A stretch of 13,254 nt of DNA from an uncultured Verrucomicrobiales bacterium (GTDB taxonomy: Bacteria > Verrucomicrobiota > Verrucomicrobiia > Limisphaerales > JACDHS01). This document shows, one piece after another, positions 6,199 to 13,254 of the stretch. Position 1 is the first letter of the stretch. Every line of letters starts with the position of its first letter. The DNA lies in the NCBI GenBank assembly GCA_937983475.1, contig CALJZV010000476.1:1-13254 (forward strand), written 5' to 3'. Under the pieces are notes generated by a model that worked only from the letters and a program-made list of their open reading frames with translations, was not told where the DNA came from and searched no databases. The position numbers were made by a program, and so were the translations under genes.

Positions 6199-6231
6199 TT
6201 TTATGCTATAGGGTTTGGCGCCTCGGCCAAA
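6187..6231. repeat. Three-arm inverted repeat between the methyltransferase-like gene and the MFS gene
   Basis: Arm A CGCCAAAC (6187-6194) is perfectly complementary to arm B GTTTGGCG (6213-6220), with an 18-nt AT-rich loop. Arm B also contains TTTGGC (6214-6219), which pairs with arm C GCCAAA (6226-6231) across 6 nt. A-B and B-C cannot form together. Arm A ends in the last codons of the upstream gene and arm C ends 8 bp before the MFS ATG. There is no T tract, so a plain terminator is doubtful. Confidence 0.45.
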
Positions 6232-6239
6232 GCTCTTGA

Positions 6240-7616
6240 ATGAAGGAGAATCCGGCAATCGGTGGCGGTGATGTTGATGGCCGACGCCCGTCGTTTCCTC
6301 CGGGCGCGCAGAACGCGTTCTGGTTCGCGGCGTTCAACGCGCTCTCCTTTCAAATTGTCCTGAGCAACCCGATGATTCTTTACGCCAAGGGACTGGGCGC
6401 CAGCGCCACGGTCCTGGGCATCATCGCGGGCATGACCTCGCTGCTGGTCATTTTTCAGATCCCCGGGGCGCACTACATTCACCGCATCGGCTACCGGCGG
6501 TTTGTCCTGAGCGGGTGGGGCATTCGTGTGCTGTTCATTTTCTGCATGGCCGCAGTGCCGTTGCTCGGGTTTCTTCCGCCGGAAACGCGCCTGTCGCTGA
6601 TTCTGCTGTTTCTGTTCGGTTTCAATCTCTCGCGCGGCATTTCCAGTTGCGCCTGGCTGCCGTGGATCACGGCGCTGATTCCTGAGCGAATTCGCGGCCG
6701 CTACCTGATGATGGACGCGGTGTGCATCAACTGCGCGAGTTTCTTAACGATGCTGCTGGCGGCGTCGGTTCTGGGCGGGCAGCCGAGCCCCTGGCAGTTT
6801 TCATTTCTCTTTGCGTTCAGCGGCGCGATGGGGGCCATGAGCCTGGTGTATCTCAACCGCATCCCAGACGTGCCGGTTCATGAGGAGGTGAGGACTTCAA
6901 GGACGCCTGTCCCCTGGAAGGAGATCATTGCCTACGCGCCGTTTCAAAAACTGATGCAAATGGCGGTGATCTGGGCCGTGGCCTCGGGCGGTCTGGGCGC
7001 GTTCACCGTGGCGTTTTTAAAGGTCGAAGTGGGCATGCCGGAGGGGAAAATTCTGTTCATCACCTCGGCTTCGTTTATTGGCGGGCTGAGCAGCTTCTGG
7101 TTTCTCGGGCCGAGGCTCGACCGGGCGGGGAGCCGTCCGGTGCTGACGCTGACGCTGGCGCTTTACATCGTGATTCTGGCGGGCTGGTTCGGCATGGCCG
7201 GCAAAATCCTGGGCACCGGCTTATGGCTCATTATAGCGCTTCAATTCCTCATGGGTCTGGCGGCGGCGGTAGTGAGCATGGCCACCACGCGGCTGGCAAT
7301 GGGGATCATTCCGCAGATGGGCCGGAATCACTTTTTCGCGCTTTATTCAGTGGTGGGCAGCCTGACCATGGGCGTGTCGCCAATTGCCTGGGGCCTGATG
7401 ATTGACTCGTTGCGTCCCTTGGAAACAGTGTGGCTTGGCGTGGTCTGGACGCGCTACACAGTGTTTTTTCTCGCGGCAGCGGCGGCGTTTTTCGTCGCGA
7501 TCCTGTTTGCCGCGCGGCTGGATGAGCCGGAGGCGGGCAGCCTGGAGGCATTGTTGAGGGATTTATTGATTCAATCGCCGCAGCGCATGTGGCTGCGGCT
7601 GTGGCCGCGCAACTGA
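6240..7616 (+). CDS. Major facilitator superfamily permease
   Basis: A 458-residue polytopic membrane protein with about twelve hydrophobic segments in two halves, the layout of an MFS secondary transporter. A motif-A-like loop follows the second segment ('HYIHRIGYRRFVLSGW', about 78-93). 'PWITALIPERIRGRYLMMD' (141-159) fits the loop after the fourth segment, and a central cytoplasmic linker (about 213-230) separates the halves. It begins with about 25 polar residues and ends with a basic tail (R-M-W-L-R-L-W-P-R-N). The ATG at 6240 has no clear ribosome binding site. The composition is GC-rich, in sharp contrast to the gene just upstream, so it belongs to the backbone. It may be a single-gene unit, since trxB starts 69 bp later. 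The substrate is not predictable. Confidence 0.9.
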   Translation: MKENPAIGGGDVDGRRPSFPPGAQNAFWFAAFNALSFQIVLSNPMILYAKGLGASATVLGIIAGMTSLLVIFQIPGAHYIHRIGYRRFVLSGWGIRVLFIFCMAAVPLLGFLPPETRLSLILLFLFGFNLSRGISSCAWLPWITALIPERIRGRYLMMDAVCINCASFLTMLLAASVLGGQPSPWQFSFLFAFSGAMGAMSLVYLNRIPDVPVHEEVRTSRTPVPWKEIIAYAPFQKLMQMAVIWAVASGGLGAFTVAFLKVEVGMPEGKILFITSASFIGGLSSFWFLGPRLDRAGSRPVLTLTLALYIVILAGWFGMAGKILGTGLWLIIALQFLMGLAAAVVSMATTRLAMGIIPQMGRNHFFALYSVVGSLTMGVSPIAWGLMIDSLRPLETVWLGVVWTRYTVFFLAAAAAFFVAILFAARLDEPEAGSLEALLRDLLIQSPQRMWLRLWPRN

Positions 7617-7685
7617 CCGGTTCATTTATCTACAACATTTTTTCCCTTTATCCCGGCGGCATCGGGCACTAAGTTTCCCCTCCCT

Positions 7686-8615
7686 ATGGAAAAAGTCGTC
7701 ATTATTGGAACCGGTTGCGCGGGCCTGACCGCCGCGTTGTACACCGCCCGCGCCAACCTCGAACCGCTCGTGTTCACCGGCACGCTGCCCGGTGGTCTGC
7801 TCACCACCACGAGCATTGTGGAGAATTTTCCCGGCTTTCCCGAGGGCATTGACGGTTTTGAACTCATGACCCGGATGCAGAAGCAGGCCGAGCGGTTTGG
7901 CGCCCGCGTCAAATACGGCACCGTCGAGTCGGTGGACCTCAAGCAGAGTCCCATTCGACTGGTCGTGGACGGCGATCCGGTGGAAACCGAGACGCTCATC
8001 ATCGCCAGCGGCGCGGGGCATCGCCACCTCGGTCTGGAGAGCGAGGAGAAGCTGGAGAAAAAGGGCGTCACCTATTGCGCCACGTGCGACGGCGCCCTGC
8101 CCATGTTCCGCAACAAGCCGCTGGTGGTCGTCGGCGGCGGCGATTCGGCCTGCGAAGAGGCCACCTACCTGACGCGCTTTGCCTCGGAAGTGTATCTGAT
8201 TCACCGCCGCGACGAATTGCGCGCCTCCAAGATCATGGCCGACCGCGCGTTGAACGATCCCAAGATCAAGCCCATCTGGAATTCCGTGGTCACCGAGGTG
8301 CTTGATGTGGCGCAGGACAAGGTGACTGGCGTGCGCGTCAAGAACATCAAAACCTGCGAGGAAAAGGTTATAGACTGCGCGGGGCTGTTCATCGCCATCG
8401 GCCACGTGCCCAACACGGAGATTTTCCGCGGGCAGATTGACATGGACGAGGCCGGCTACATCATTCCAAAGCGCGGATCGGAGACCAATGTGCCCGGCGT
8501 GTTCGTCGCGGGCGACTGCGCCGACCGCGTGTATCGCCAGGCCGTGACCGCCGCCGGCATGGGTTGCGCCGCAGCGATTGACGCCGAGCGTTACCTCGGC
8601 CGGATGAACCGCTGA
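7686..8615 (+). CDS. trxB: Thioredoxin reductase (NADPH, low-molecular-weight type)
   Basis: A 309-residue flavoprotein that transfers electrons from NADPH through FAD and a CxxC disulfide to thioredoxin. The FAD dinucleotide fold starts at residue 4 (G8-T-G-C-A-G13), the redox-active pair is Cys131/Cys134 in 'CATCDG', the NADPH fold is G-G-G-D-S-A (150-155), and the 2'-phosphate-binding H-R-R-D-E-L-R follows. The C-terminal FAD contact is 'GVFVAGDCADRVYRQAVTAAG'. Length is as expected. Two family positions look altered: the FAD motif has Cys11 where Pro is usual (GxGPAG), and 'PGGLLTTT' has Leu where Gln is common. A rhodanese gene follows 25 bp downstream, so they probably form an operon for thiol and sulfur redox chemistry. 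The trxB assignment is very secure. Confidence 0.96.
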   Translation: MEKVVIIGTGCAGLTAALYTARANLEPLVFTGTLPGGLLTTTSIVENFPGFPEGIDGFELMTRMQKQAERFGARVKYGTVESVDLKQSPIRLVVDGDPVETETLIIASGAGHRHLGLESEEKLEKKGVTYCATCDGALPMFRNKPLVVVGGGDSACEEATYLTRFASEVYLIHRRDELRASKIMADRALNDPKIKPIWNSVVTEVLDVAQDKVTGVRVKNIKTCEEKVIDCAGLFIAIGHVPNTEIFRGQIDMDEAGYIIPKRGSETNVPGVFVAGDCADRVYRQAVTAAGMGCAAAIDAERYLGRMNR

Positions 8616-8640
8616 TTTTCAGGGAAATTCTCCACGCTCG

Positions 8641-8967
8641 ATGGAATTGCAGATGACTCCATCCGAATTGGCCGCGCGCCTGCGCGAGCCCAACCCGCCG
8701 CGCCTGCTGGACGTGCGCCAACCCGAGGAACACGCGCTGGCAGCGCTGCCCGGATCGGAATTGATTCCCTTGCACGAACTTTTATTTCGCCATGAGGAAA
8801 TTGAAGCGTGGCGGGACGAGGAAATTGTGGTCTATTGCCACCACGGAATCCGCAGTCTCAATGCCATCGCGCAGTTGCGCCATTTCGGGTTCTCCAGGCT
8901 GCGCAATCTGGCCGGCGGCATTGACCGCTGGTCCGTTGAGGTGGATCCCGCCGTGCCGCGTTATTGA
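8641..8967 (+). CDS. Single-domain rhodanese-like sulfurtransferase
   Basis: A 108-residue protein made of one rhodanese domain, similar in size to E. coli GlpE. 'LLDVRQPEEH' (22-31) is the substrate-side loop and the active-site loop is C66-H-H-G-I-R-S (66-72), the C-x-x-G-x-R form with the catalytic Cys present, followed by 'LAGGIDRW'. It should carry a persulfide and pass sulfane sulfur to an acceptor. There is no signal peptide, so it is cytoplasmic. It starts 25 bp after trxB on the same strand, consistent with co-transcription and reduction of its persulfide by the thioredoxin system, though that link is inference. ATG 8641 is preferred over ATG 8653 because it fills the usual N-terminal strand. 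It converges on the NlpC-like gene with a 14-bp gap. Confidence 0.93.
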   Translation: MELQMTPSELAARLREPNPPRLLDVRQPEEHALAALPGSELIPLHELLFRHEEIEAWRDEEIVVYCHHGIRSLNAIAQLRHFGFSRLRNLAGGIDRWSVEVDPAVPRY

Positions 8968-8981
8968 CGCGCCATTGCTGG

Positions 8982-10199
8982 CTAAATTGTTTTGCGCCGC
9001 AGGATCACCGTGCGCAGCGGCTCCATCGGTTTGGCGTAGGCGGCCATCAAGTCCTCCAGTTCCATGTAAATCCACGGACGGTTCGGCGCGCCGCCGTTTT
9101 TTGTAAACACAATATTGTCGGCAATGTAGGCCGCCGAATGGATTAGCGCGCCATCCGGATCAAGGAAGAGAATGATGTCTCCCAGTCTGGGGCTGTCGGG
9201 AATGGGGTGATATTCATTCCTGATGCACTCGGTGGCATAGGCTTCCTGCGCGCAGCGGTCGTCAGGGGTGATATTGAAGAAATTTAGCGAGCTCCAGTGA
9301 CAGTGTTGGTTGGTGACATTCAGTGCCGAGGGGTCTGGGTAGGTGTAAATCCGCTGGCGCACAAACGGCGGCAGCAGGTGGGCGGCGTCCACAATGGCGC
9401 CACCGGGTACTTGCGCCATTGATTGCAAAAGGGCCCGAACATCCTTGGCGCGGCCACCGTAGCCCCAGTAGTTGACCAGACTTTCGATGCTCGTCTGCTC
9501 ATCCACTTTAAGTTTCACCAGGAGGGTGGAGGTGCGGGAAATGGTCTTGAGCAAACGCTCCTTTTCATCGTCATTGGAAAGGCTGTTCACCAGCAGGTCC
9601 AAATCCGAGAAAAGGGTCATTTGCCCTCGCTGGTAAAAGAGGGTTTTGAGTTTGTTTTCAGTCACCTCGGAAAGTTGGCTGTCCCTGAGAATGCTCTCCA
9701 GCACCTCGGGACGGAAGGTAAACGGGTAATATTGCGGGTTGTTTTCCTGGAAGTTGGCCAACAAGGTGTAGATTTTCTGCCGTGCCGGCTGGGGCAGGGT
9801 CAGCACCAGCGCGTCCGAAGGCGAAACCCACCAACCGTCGGTCGTCTGCTCCCATTTGGCTTCGTGCAGCAGGCTGTTAAGTTGGGCCGCAGGCAGCCCG
9901 GCGGATTGGAACAGGGCCTCCACTTGGGCCTTTGTGTGATTTTTGAAGAACCAGTGGGCGTGAATGTCCCGAATCTGGTCAAGGGAGACAAATGACTCGG
10001 GCATTTCAATGGCGATACGGACGCATTCCACGTAGCCCCAGGGACCTGGCTTGCACTCAAAACGCCGGGCGTGGACAGATTGATTGAGCAACTTGGCCGT
10101 GGCAACGGCGGCGAACACGGTGGCCGCGGCCAGTGCGGTTGCGACCAGCAAGTTTTTTGGGGATGCCAGAATCTTGTGCTTCAATTTGGCTGCATTCAT
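8982..10199 (-). CDS. Membrane-anchored protein with NlpC/P60-like C-terminal domain
   Basis: A 405-residue protein with a basic N-terminus and one hydrophobic segment (about 16-37, Ala/Val-rich), so it is exported and either anchored or cleaved. Residues about 60-290 are helical and charged and match no family I recognise. The C-terminal part looks like a divergent NlpC/P60 or CHAP-type papain-like hydrolase: Cys300 in 'NQHCHWSSLNFF' at the head of a helix, then 'GDIILFLDPDGALIHSAAYIADN' in two pieces (340-350 and 351-362), where G-D-I-I-L-F and His354 fit the usual G-D-x-x-x-F ... H-x-x-x-Y pattern. A Cys-His pair would make it a peptidoglycan peptidase or amidase. The open frame runs further upstream to 10628, but that part is antisense to mtaP; the ATG at 10199 gives a proper signal anchor. 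It lies 149 bp downstream of mtaP. Confidence 0.75.
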   Translation of the reverse strand: MNAAKLKHKILASPKNLLVATALAAATVFAAVATAKLLNQSVHARRFECKPGPWGYVECVRIAIEMPESFVSLDQIRDIHAHWFFKNHTKAQVEALFQSAGLPAAQLNSLLHEAKWEQTTDGWWVSPSDALVLTLPQPARQKIYTLLANFQENNPQYYPFTFRPEVLESILRDSQLSEVTENKLKTLFYQRGQMTLFSDLDLLVNSLSNDDEKERLLKTISRTSTLLVKLKVDEQTSIESLVNYWGYGGRAKDVRALLQSMAQVPGGAIVDAAHLLPPFVRQRIYTYPDPSALNVTNQHCHWSSLNFFNITPDDRCAQEAYATECIRNEYHPIPDSPRLGDIILFLDPDGALIHSAAYIADNIVFTKNGGAPNRPWIYMELEDLMAAYAKPMEPLRTVILRRKTI

Positions 10200-10348
10200 T
10201 TGAAAGGTGATCGGGCTTGAAGCAAGGCTTCGGCAGGAAGGGTTGAGCGCATTGTTTGGGTGAACTACAGCCGTATTAAAGCAAAGATAATACCACGGCT
10301 CGTCGTTTGCCGCGATGAGTTTTCCGCTGGCGCAAGTCAGGCGCAGGC

Positions 10349-11206
10349 TTACAAATATTTTTCCAGAAGCGGCTTTAATTCGCTGATGGTTTTGGCGGGC
10401 CAGACCTTGCGGTCGGTCATGATGAGCAACGCATCGTGGCAGGGCCAGGTGGGTTTGGCGGGAATCAACGGCAGCGCCTTGGCGACGATGGCCTTGGCGT
10501 TCTCCGCGTTTTTCTTCAGGTTCTCGACAACCATCTCCACGGTCACGTGCGCCTCGTCCATCTTCCAGCAATCGTAATCGGTGATCATGGCCATGGAGGC
10601 GTAGGCGATTTCGGCCTCGCGGGCGCATTTTGCCTCGCCGAGATTGGTCATGCCAATGACATCGTAACCGGCCTTGTGGTTGGTGAGTGATTCGGCACGG
10701 GTGCTGAAGGCCGGCCCCTCCATGTTGACGTAGGTGCCGCCGTCATGAACGCGCGCCTTCAACGCCTTGGCGGTTTTCAGCAAAATCTGCCGCAATTCCT
10801 CGCAAATGGGGTCGGCAAAGGCGACATGCCCCACAATGCCCCGTCCAAAAAACGTGTGCTCAAAGGAACGCTTGGTTCGGTCCACAAACTGGTTGGGCAG
10901 CACGATGTCGCACGGCTTGTATTTGGCCTGGAGCGAGCCGACGGCACTGACACTGATGATCCACGCCACGCCCAGTTTCTTCATCGCCCAGATGTTGGCG
11001 CGATGGTTCAGTTCGCTCGGCAGAATGCGATGGCCGCGCCCGTGACGGGGCAGGAAGACCACGTCGCGGCCGCCCAGCTTGCCGGTAAGATAATCATCCG
11101 ATGGGTTGCCGAAAGGCGTTTTGACCTTCACCCACTTTTGCTGGGTGAATCCTTCGATGTGGTAGAGGCCGCTGCCGCCAATGATGCCGATGCGATGTGT
11201 GTTCAT
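10349..11206 (-). CDS. mtaP: S-methyl-5'-thioadenosine phosphorylase
   Basis: A 285-residue purine nucleoside phosphorylase-family enzyme that splits methylthioadenosine with phosphate into adenine and 5-methylthioribose-1-phosphate, for methionine and polyamine-linked salvage. Conserved sites are G-G-S-G-L-Y (10-15), the phosphate-binding R-H-G-R-G-H (54-59), 'NHRANIWA' (67-74), 'NMEGPAFSTRAES' (161-173) and 'ITDYDCW' (208-214), whose Asp210 and Asp212 contact the adenine. These match the MTAP branch rather than guanosine/inosine phosphorylases. The ATG at 11206 begins MNTHRIGIIGGSG, as usual. The SLC13 gene is divergent, sharing a 241-bp region, and the NlpC-like gene follows on the same strand. 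No other methionine-salvage genes are in the window. Confidence 0.94.
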   Translation of the reverse strand: MNTHRIGIIGGSGLYHIEGFTQQKWVKVKTPFGNPSDDYLTGKLGGRDVVFLPRHGRGHRILPSELNHRANIWAMKKLGVAWIISVSAVGSLQAKYKPCDIVLPNQFVDRTKRSFEHTFFGRGIVGHVAFADPICEELRQILLKTAKALKARVHDGGTYVNMEGPAFSTRAESLTNHKAGYDVIGMTNLGEAKCAREAEIAYASMAMITDYDCWKMDEAHVTVEMVVENLKKNAENAKAIVAKALPLIPAKPTWPCHDALLIMTDRKVWPAKTISELKPLLEKYL

Positions 11207-11229
11207 GATGAAATAATACTGGGGGATTG

Positions 11230-11264
11230 CTCTCGCCAGGGAGCCGGAACCCCGGCGCCGAGAG
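11230..11264. repeat. Nested hairpin in the mtaP/SLC13 divergent region
   Basis: The outer arms are CTCTCG (11230-11235) and CGAGAG (11259-11264); the inner arms are GCCGG (11243-11247) and CCGGC (11252-11256) around AACC. The internal loop is uneven (7 and 2 nt). On the minus strand it would lie about 25-60 nt upstream of the mtaP start, so it could be a leader structure. No T run follows. Otherwise the gap 11207-11447 shows nothing I can name. Confidence 0.35.
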
Positions 11265-11447
11265 GCTTCCTTTTCTGTGGTGAATTTCTGTTGCTCATGT
11301 AATCTGCGGGCCGTCCAAAGCCGGACCGTTGGCGCAACGCCGCAGGACTATTGCGGTGAGGCCAAAGCAGCGTCAATCGGAATTCTGCCGCTCCTAGAGT
11401 GGCGCCCCGACTCGAAAGACAAACTCGAATACAACAGAATCGCTCGC

Positions 11448-13217
11448 ATGGAAATCGCGCTGGTAATACTCATCATGGTGGCCGCAGTGGTGTTGTTCGC
11501 CACGGAGCGGTTTTCGGTGGACGTGGTGGCGATCATGATTCTGGGGGCGCTGCTGGTCCTCAAGCTGGTCACGCCCGAGGAGGGATTGTCGGGCTTCAGC
11601 AACCCAGCGACGGTGACGGTAGCCGCGATGTTTGTCCTCAGCGCGGGGCTGCAAAAGACCGGCTCACTGGCATTGTTCGGGCGGCTCCTGACTCGGTGGG
11701 GAAGCAACCAGTTTTTGCTTTTGATGCTGATCATGCTGCCGATTGGCGTGGTTTCTGGCTTTATCAACAACACTGCGGCGGTGGCTGTTTTCCTGCCGCT
11801 GGTGCTCACCACGGCCGCCGCCCGGAAAGTGTCCGCCTCCAAGTTGCTCATTCCGCTTTCATTTGCCTCTCAATTCGGGGGCGTCTGCACGCTCATTGGC
11901 ACGTCCACCAACCTGCTGGTCAGTTCCATCTCGCAGCAGTCGGGCTACGGCGCCTGGTCCCTGTTTGAATTCTCCAGGCTGGGCATCATCATGTTTGGCG
12001 CAGGGGTGGTTTATTTTCTCGTGGTTGGCCAGTGGATTTTGCCTGCACGCCGCCGGGAGGAGCTGACCGAGGAATACCAGTTGAGCGAGTACATCACCGA
12101 ATTGCAGGTCATGGAGGGGTCCAAGCTCATCGGGAAAACAGTCCTGGAAAGCGATTTGCGCCGTGAATTCAAAATCAGCGTTCTGGAGCTCTTGCGCGGC
12201 GGCAACAAGCTTTGGTCCCCGACGCGCGAGCCGATTCAGGAGGGCGACATCCTGCTGGTGGAGGCCAGCATGAAACAGATCATGGAGGTCAAGGGCGAGC
12301 TGGGTTTGGAAATTGCCGCCGAGTTCAAGCTCAAGGATGAGTTGATGAAATCCAAGGATCTCAAGCTCGTGGAGGCCCTTGTCGCACCGCGCTCGCGATT
12401 CATCGGACACACGCTCCGGAGCCTGGATTTCCATCGATCCTACAACGCCATCGTCCTCTCCCTCCGTCGGCGCGCCAAGACCATCCATGAAAAGCTCAAC
12501 TCCACCCGGCTTCAGTTTGGTGATGCCATGGTGCTGCTGGGGCCCAAGGAGAAAATGGATAAGCTGCGGAGCGATAAAAACCTTCTCTTCCTTGGTGAAA
12601 TCGAAGAGCCCTCCTTGCGCCGCGAACGGGTGCCGATGGCCCTGGGCATTATGCTGCTGGTCATTGGATTGGCCGCTCTGAATGTGTTTCCCATCCTGGT
12701 GAGCGCGATTCTGGGCTGCCTGGCGATGGTGTTGACCCGCTGCATGACGCTGGAACAGGCGTATGAGGCGATTGATTGGAAAGTGATCCTGTTGCTCGCG
12801 GGCATTCTGCCCCTGGGCATCGCCCTGCAAAAGTCCGGCGCCGCCGAGTTTGTTTCCAATAATTTGTTTGGTTACCTCGGAAAACATGGGCCGGTGGTGA
12901 TGCTGGCGGCGGTTTATCTGGTCACCGCCGTGCTGACCGAATGCATGAGCAACAACGCCGCAGCGGTGTTGCTGGCGCCGATTGCCATTTCCGGGGCTGT
13001 CAAGCTGGGTGTGGATCCCAAACCCTTCCTCATGGCCGTGACCTTTGCGGCCTCCACCAGCTTTGCCACGCCTGTCGGCTTCCTTGCCAACACGATGTTG
13101 TACAGCGCCGGCGGCTACAAGTTCACCGACTTTTTGAAAGTGGGCGTGCCGTTGAACCTCTTGTTCTGGGGGTTGGCCGTATATTTCATTCCCAAAATCT
13201 GGCCATTCTACCCGTGA
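11448..13217 (+). CDS. SLC13/DASS-family permease with two RCK_C (TrkA-C) domains
   Basis: A 589-residue inner-membrane transporter. Two membrane halves (residues about 1-200 and 395-589) flank a cytoplasmic insert. Each half carries a family signature: 'INNTAAVAVFLPLV' (106-119) with 'GTSTN' (151-155), and 'SNNAAAVLLAPIA' (501-513) with 'TSFATPVGF' (537-545). These S/N-N-T/A and S/T-x-x-T/N loops bind Na+ and anion in the DASS family. The insert holds two RCK_C domains (about 215-287 and 306-378, each ending in a 'GDxxLV/VLLG'-like strand), as in bacterial SLC13 permeases for sulfate, dicarboxylate or similar anions; the substrate is unresolved. I chose the ATG at 11448, because the frame upstream to 11277 adds 57 residues with no membrane or family character. 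The stop is 37 bp before the end of the window, with no terminator visible. Confidence 0.92.
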   Translation: MEIALVILIMVAAVVLFATERFSVDVVAIMILGALLVLKLVTPEEGLSGFSNPATVTVAAMFVLSAGLQKTGSLALFGRLLTRWGSNQFLLLMLIMLPIGVVSGFINNTAAVAVFLPLVLTTAAARKVSASKLLIPLSFASQFGGVCTLIGTSTNLLVSSISQQSGYGAWSLFEFSRLGIIMFGAGVVYFLVVGQWILPARRREELTEEYQLSEYITELQVMEGSKLIGKTVLESDLRREFKISVLELLRGGNKLWSPTREPIQEGDILLVEASMKQIMEVKGELGLEIAAEFKLKDELMKSKDLKLVEALVAPRSRFIGHTLRSLDFHRSYNAIVLSLRRRAKTIHEKLNSTRLQFGDAMVLLGPKEKMDKLRSDKNLLFLGEIEEPSLRRERVPMALGIMLLVIGLAALNVFPILVSAILGCLAMVLTRCMTLEQAYEAIDWKVILLLAGILPLGIALQKSGAAEFVSNNLFGYLGKHGPVVMLAAVYLVTAVLTECMSNNAAAVLLAPIAISGAVKLGVDPKPFLMAVTFAASTSFATPVGFLANTMLYSAGGYKFTDFLKVGVPLNLLFWGLAVYFIPKIWPFYP

Positions 13218-13254
13218 CGTGATGCCGGTGCTTTAAGTGTGATTCAAAAAACTT

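Noticed and set aside
4154..6235. Insertion sequence or prophage carrying the LamG and methyltransferase genes
   Set aside because: There is no transposase, integrase, terminal inverted repeat or target duplication that I can see; only composition supports transfer.
7626..8405. Long open frame antisense to trxB (259 codons)
   Set aside because: trxB is certain on the plus strand, and the antisense frame shows no recognisable motif.
10219..10231. Short palindrome GAAGCAAGGCTTC between mtaP and the NlpC-like gene as a terminator
   Set aside because: It has only 5-bp arms, a 3-nt loop and no T tract on either strand.
10200..10628. Upstream extension of the NlpC-like reading frame by 143 codons
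   Set aside because: It is on the same strand as mtaP but in another frame, overlaps its 3' end, and reads as low-complexity Arg/Gly-rich sequence before the genuine signal anchor at 10199.
11277..11447. Upstream extension of the SLC13 permease by 57 residues
   Set aside because: The added residues show no membrane or family character, while the ATG at 11448 begins directly in the first membrane segment.
11859..12887. Long open frame antisense to the SLC13 gene (342 codons)
   Set aside because: The opposite strand encodes an unmistakable transporter; the antisense product is Gln/His-rich with no domain, typical of GC-rich shadow frames.

Overview
The window is a GC-rich bacterial segment (about 60% GC in hand-counted lines of the flanks) carrying fourteen supported protein genes, with no RNA gene, CRISPR array, transposase or integrase that I can recognise. 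The gene set suggests a Gram-negative bacterium of the PVC group, most likely Verrucomicrobiota of the Pedosphaera/Limisphaera kind. The supporting signs are a Tat-exported phosphoesterase, a GspG-like pilin-domain protein, a LamG lectin-like exported protein, weak or absent Shine-Dalgarno sites, and an intergenic 8-nt GAAGGC-type repeat that I associate from memory with such genomes. The taxonomic call is inference, not proof.

Left part (1-4152): a LysE/RhtB-type amino-acid exporter and an unknown cysteine-rich 122-residue protein read rightward. They converge on a leftward series made of a SlyX-like coiled-coil protein, the radical-SAM thiazole enzyme ThiH, a pilin-domain membrane protein that overlaps thiH by 4 bp, and a Tat-exported YkuE-like metallophosphoesterase. 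The thiH here has no thiS or thiG beside it.

Middle part (about 4155-6235): an AT-rich block (about 40% GC in a sampled line) with two divergent genes, an exported LamG-domain protein (leftward) and a SAM-dependent methyltransferase-like protein (rightward), sharing a 165-bp AT-rich promoter region. Both edges carry hairpins. The left one is a convincing terminator that ends directly at the slyX start codon. The right one is a three-arm inverted repeat with two mutually exclusive pairings. The block looks like an acquired module set precisely between housekeeping genes.

Right part (6240-13254): a 12-TM-type MFS permease, then trxB (thioredoxin reductase) with a single-domain rhodanese 25 bp behind it. 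These converge on two leftward genes, an MTA phosphorylase and a membrane-anchored protein whose C-terminus resembles a divergent NlpC/P60 (papain-like) hydrolase. An SLC13/DASS permease with two internal RCK_C (TrkA-C) domains reads rightward from the mtaP upstream region.

Most of the content is ordinary metabolism and transport. The less explained items are the NlpC-like protein, the AT-rich LamG/methyltransferase block with its edge hairpins, and the cysteine-rich unknown. There is no gene-free stretch longer than 300 bp. The largest gaps, 2011-2251 and 11207-11447, are described below.
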